A stretch of 7,794 nucleotides of DNA from Gammaproteobacteria bacterium (GTDB lineage: Bacteria > Pseudomonadota > Gammaproteobacteria > Pseudomonadales > Azotimanducaceae). The translations under genes and the position numbers were made by a program. Location of the stretch: assembly GCA_009840715.1 (NCBI GenBank), contig VXNE01000048.1, positions 1-7,794 of the forward strand, written 5' to 3'. Every line of letters starts with the position of its first letter. Position 1 is the first letter of the stretch. Below the pieces are notes generated by a model. That model was not told the origin of the DNA and searched no databases. It saw only the letters and a list, made by a program, of their open reading frames with translations. This document shows positions 5,269 to 7,794 of the stretch, in pieces.

Positions 5269-6210
5269 TCAACCCTCCTCCCCGACGGGAACGTGACGCA
5301 TGGCGAAGTCGACGAGGATGTCGCCGATTTCCGCGCCCGAGTCTTCCTGCAGGAAGTGATTGCCGGTGACCAGGTGCGTGCCTTCCGCGTGCGGCCAGAT
5401 CTCGTGCCACACCGGGGCGAAGGCGTCCGCGGCGAACACTACCTCCTCGCGCCCCCAGATGACGGTCGCGGGCAGCCTGAGCGCACGCACACCGGTTTCG
5501 AGCCACTCGAAGCGCTCTCCCGCGATGTCGGTGGCCGGGTCGATTGGTATGGACCGCGGCCACTGCCAGGTCAGCCGCCGGTCGTCCGCGTCTGGCAGCA
5601 CCGAGACATAGACGTCCAGGGCGTCTTCCTTGATGCGCTCGCGATCGACCACGGAAAGGTAGGTAGAGCGCCCGGGGAACGCGGCCTGACGCCCCGACAG
5701 GAAGGGGCCGACGAGGGGCGCGTGCAACGTCAGCCACGGCATGATGCGGCGGTGAAACTCCGCCGACGGTTCCCGCCATGCCCAGGTGGACATGACGGCC
5801 ACGGCGACCGCGCGCTCGGGACGCGTGAGTAACGCGGAGAGACCGGTCGGGCCGCCCCAGTCATGGCACACGAAGAAGATGCCGTCGAGGTCGAGCTGGT
5901 CGATCAGGGCGACGAGATTGGCCGCGTGGTTGTCCAGGCTGTGCGCGCTCGCGGCGTGCGGATGTTCCGACAGGCCGAAGCCGACCTGGTCGGGCACGAT
6001 CACCCGATAGCCCGCAGCCAGCACGGGCGGAATGACGTCCCGCCACAGGTAGCCCCAGGTGGGATTGCCGTGCAGCATCAGCACGGGCGGTGCGTCCCGC
6101 GGGCCTTCGTCGATGTAGTGCATGCGCCACCCGTTGACGTTGGCGAACTGCGACTGGAACGGGTAACGGCGCGCGACGTGCGGGCCGAGGTCGGCGATGG
6201 TGCGGGTCAT
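5269..6210 (-). CDS. Haloalkane dehalogenase-like alpha/beta hydrolase (HGNPTW/HDWGG type)
   Basis: This 313-residue protein has the layout of haloalkane dehalogenases, which replace a carbon-bound halide through an aspartyl ester intermediate. Visible elements are HGNPTW (47-52; Asn49 and the Trp next to the nucleophile normally bind the halide), the nucleophile elbow VCHDWGGP (114-121; Asp117, Trp118) and the base His285 in GNHFLQED. The third catalytic residue is unusual: the post-beta7 position WGREE (252-256) has Glu256 where HLD-I/III enzymes have Asp. Spacing fits (139 residues from nucleophile to acid, 29 from acid to His). The HLD-II alternative position after beta6 (about Ser141) has no acid. 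There is no signal peptide, so it is cytoplasmic. Its ATG overlaps the previous stop as ATGA, implying translational coupling. It could also be a related hydrolase (epoxide or haloacid type) and has not necessarily kept dehalogenase activity. Confidence 0.85.
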   Translation of the reverse strand: MTRTIADLGPHVARRYPFQSQFANVNGWRMHYIDEGPRDAPPVLMLHGNPTWGYLWRDVIPPVLAAGYRVIVPDQVGFGLSEHPHAASAHSLDNHAANLVALIDQLDLDGIFFVCHDWGGPTGLSALLTRPERAVAVAVMSTWAWREPSAEFHRRIMPWLTLHAPLVGPFLSGRQAAFPGRSTYLSVVDRERIKEDALDVYVSVLPDADDRRLTWQWPRSIPIDPATDIAGERFEWLETGVRALRLPATVIWGREEVVFAADAFAPVWHEIWPHAEGTHLVTGNHFLQEDSGAEIGDILVDFAMRHVPVGEEG

Positions 6211-7268
6211 GGCAGCGGGTTGTCCTTCATGAAGTCGATGACCACCGCGGCGAGCTGTTCGCCCTGGTCGTCCTGGGGGTAGTGCAGGGCGTCCCGGATG
6301 ATCGCGTGGTTCTGGCCTCTTGCGCCGGGAACCTCCTCCTGGAACTGCGTCGCGGCGGTTCCGGAATCGCTATCGCTGAACGCGGTGAGGAAGGGCTTGT
6401 CGAACTTCCGCAGGACCTCCCAGGCGCTGCGGTTGTCGGGAACCGCGGGGTCGTCGGGGAACAGCGGGATCAGGCTCGGGAACTGTCGCGCGCCCTGCTT
6501 GTACTCCTCGGCGGGAAAGGGCGCGGAGTAGGCGCGTCGTTCTTCGGCGGAGCAGTCGTTCAGCCAGAAAGCCACGATCTCGCCCGGATCGAAGTCGGGA
6601 TAGGCGTCGCAGAACCGGATCCAGTACATGAACGACGGACGCGCATCGATGTCCGCCACCGCGTCCCTGGTTTGATCCTGGAATCCGGCAGGCCTTTCGG
6701 ATTCCAGGGCCCGCTTGCGCATGACCGCATCCAGTTCCTTCGGGGGCAGGACGGGAGTTCCCGCCAGCAGTTGCCGGAGTTTCGGGGCCATCTCGTCCGG
6801 GATGCCGCGGGCGTCCGCCAACCCGGTATTGGTGGCGACGATCCTGGCGAACCGCTCCGTGTCCGCGGTAACGACCCGCAGGCCGATCGGGCCGCCCCAG
6901 TCCTGCCCCACGAGCGTGATGTCGGTGAGCGACAGGGCGCGCACGAAGTCGTGCATCCAGTGCACGTGGCTGGCGAAGGTGTAGTCCGATCGCTGCGCCG
7001 GCTTGTCGGAGCGGCCGAAGCCCACGATGTCCGGTGCGATGACCCGGTAACCGGCGGCCGTCAGCGGCGGGATCATCTTCCGATAGGAGTAGGACCAGAC
7101 CGGCTGCCCATGCAGGCAGAGCACGACCTCGCCGTCGCTCGGACCCTCGTCGATGTAGTGCATCCGCAACCGGCCGCCATCGCCGGCGTCGACCTCGAGG
7201 TAGTTGGGCTGGAAGGGGAAGCCGTCGAGGTCCTGGAAGCGTTCCTCGGGGGTCCGCAACGCTCTCAC
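6207..7268 (-). CDS. Haloalkane dehalogenase-like alpha/beta hydrolase, HLD-I type with enlarged cap
   Basis: The protein has 353 residues and starts RALRTPEERF, as HLD-I haloalkane dehalogenases do, which supports the GTG start at 7268. Motifs: HGQPVW (53-58), VGQDWGGP (120-127) with nucleophile Asp123 and halide-binding Trp124, TAFSDSD (295-301) with Asp301 as acid, and ALHYPQDD with base His329. Acid-to-His spacing (28) is normal, but nucleophile-to-acid spacing is 178, against 136 in DhlA. An insertion of about 40 residues therefore lies in the cap, probably within about 155-210, where a charged helical stretch rich in Glu, Arg and Lys is seen. Gln55 occupies the position that is Glu or Asn in other members. 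The GTG shares GTGA with the stop of the upstream esterase gene, and its own TGA overlaps the next ATG, so all three are coupled. The fold is certain; the substrate is not shown and the altered cap may change it. Confidence 0.88.
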   Translation of the reverse strand: MRALRTPEERFQDLDGFPFQPNYLEVDAGDGGRLRMHYIDEGPSDGEVVLCLHGQPVWSYSYRKMIPPLTAAGYRVIAPDIVGFGRSDKPAQRSDYTFASHVHWMHDFVRALSLTDITLVGQDWGGPIGLRVVTADTERFARIVATNTGLADARGIPDEMAPKLRQLLAGTPVLPPKELDAVMRKRALESERPAGFQDQTRDAVADIDARPSFMYWIRFCDAYPDFDPGEIVAFWLNDCSAEERRAYSAPFPAEEYKQGARQFPSLIPLFPDDPAVPDNRSAWEVLRKFDKPFLTAFSDSDSGTAATQFQEEVPGARGQNHAIIRDALHYPQDDQGEQLAAVVIDFMKDNPLP

Positions 7269-7794
7269 GAGGACGTCCCCGACACGCTCTTCGCGAACCC
7301 GACGACCGACCGGACGGTTTCCCGGTGCACGTCGGGGATGATGTCGGCCATCCCCTGGTCGGCGCCGTGGGTCGTGCCATGCACGGTGCGGGCGACGGCG
7401 GACACTCCCGCCGCGAGCAGCTTGCGAAAGAAGGCCAGGCCTTCATCGCGCAGGGGGTCGAGCTCGTTGACGGAGATGACGTGCGGCGGCAGCCCTTCCA
7501 GGTCGGACGCTGTCGCCGCGAGCGGCCATGCAAGCGGGTTCGCGCCGTGCTCGCGTTCGGGATCGTAGACGGTCACGAGGAGGTCCATCTCCTGACAGTC
7601 CAGCATGTACGTATCGTTCTCGACGAGAGACAGGAGCTCGCTCGGCGGGTCTGCGTAGGCGCCACAGATGTAGGGACACAGCGCGTAGATTCCGTCGATC
7701 TGGTCTACCCAACCTTCCCGCCTGGCTTTCAGTCCGGTTGCAAGGGACAGGTTCCCGCCGCCGCTCTCCCCGGAGACGGTGAGGGTCGTGATAC
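7265..7794 (-). CDS. Alpha/beta-hydrolase-3 (HSL-type) esterase, C-terminal part
   Basis: The frame is open to the right edge, so 176 codons of the C-terminal part are present and the start is missing. Near the edge SGESGGGNLSL is the nucleophile elbow of the hormone-sensitive-lipase family (GDSAGGN in most members), with the Ser of GESGGG as nucleophile. NELDPLRDEG holds the expected catalytic Asp and HGTTHGADQG the catalytic His, in family order and spacing. Such enzymes hydrolyse short- to medium-chain carboxylic esters or lactones in the cytoplasm. The missing N-terminal part would carry the HGGG oxyanion motif. It is the first visible gene of the minus-strand operon; its TGA overlaps the next GTG by 4 bases. 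An ATG at 7606 is internal: the nucleophile lies upstream of it. Confidence 0.88.
   Translation of the reverse strand, partial: ITTLTVSGESGGGNLSLATGLKARREGWVDQIDGIYALCPYICGAYADPPSELLSLVENDTYMLDCQEMDLLVTVYDPEREHGANPLAWPLAATASDLEGLPPHVISVNELDPLRDEGLAFFRKLLAAGVSAVARTVHGTTHGADQGMADIIPDVHRETVRSVVGFAKSVSGTSS

Noticed and set aside
4742..5779. Minus-strand open frame of 345 codons across the repeat cluster and two genes
   Set aside because: It is out of frame with the dehalogenase-like and 126-residue genes, has an Arg/Ala/Gly-rich composition and reads through the palindromic repeats. It ends in a GDHEGRPYASV-like tail, which is merely a translated repeat.
6282..7568. Long plus-strand open frame (428 codons) opposite the dehalogenase and esterase genes
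   Set aside because: It is antisense to two genes with complete catalytic motifs; its translation is rich in Arg, Gly, Val and Asp with no recognisable domain, as expected for a shadow in GC-rich DNA.

Overview
The window looks like a stretch of a GC-rich proteobacterial chromosome, most likely gamma- or alphaproteobacterial. This rests on the start of a TonB-dependent outer-membrane receptor with a typical IIVTAQKREE box, a Tat-exported IorAB-type molybdenum hydroxylase, and dense gene packing with ATGA/GTGA stop-start overlaps. Nothing identifies the species. I see no tRNA, rRNA, CRISPR array, transposase or phage gene.

Layout, left to right. (a) 1-188, minus strand: N-terminal part of a TonB-dependent receptor that runs off the left edge. 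(b) 189-422: a divergent intergenic region with a good minus-strand promoter for the receptor, a G8 tract, a perfect small palindrome, and a plausible plus-strand extended -10 promoter. (c) 423-1958, plus strand: a Fic-domain AMPylator-type protein fused to an AbiEi-antitoxin-like winged-helix N-terminus. (d) 2005-4757, plus strand: two adjacent genes for a molybdenum hydroxylase of the isoquinoline 1-oxidoreductase/aldehyde oxidoreductase type (2Fe-2S subunit, then Tat-targeted Mo-cofactor subunit). (e) 4754-4888: three palindromic units of one repeat family between convergent genes. (f) 4885-7794, minus strand, read right to left: a tightly coupled operon of an alpha/beta-hydrolase-3 (HSL-type) esterase that runs off the right edge, a haloalkane dehalogenase-like hydrolase with an enlarged cap, a second and different dehalogenase-like hydrolase, and a 126-residue protein I do not recognise.

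How the genes could work together (inference): receptor, molybdenum hydroxylase, esterase and two dehalogenase-like hydrolases would suit the uptake and breakdown of a hydrophobic, ester- or halogen-containing or heterocyclic compound. The convergent arrangement means the two enzyme blocks are separate transcripts, so a shared pathway is only suggested. The Fic protein is probably an independent toxin-antitoxin-like or regulatory gene.

The most noteworthy structure is the repeat cluster at 4754-4888. Three 26-bp units share the flank GTAGGGG and the loop CTYGT, while the inner stem differs in each copy and pairing is kept by compensatory changes. The outer two units are inverted and supply the TAG stop codons of both flanking genes.
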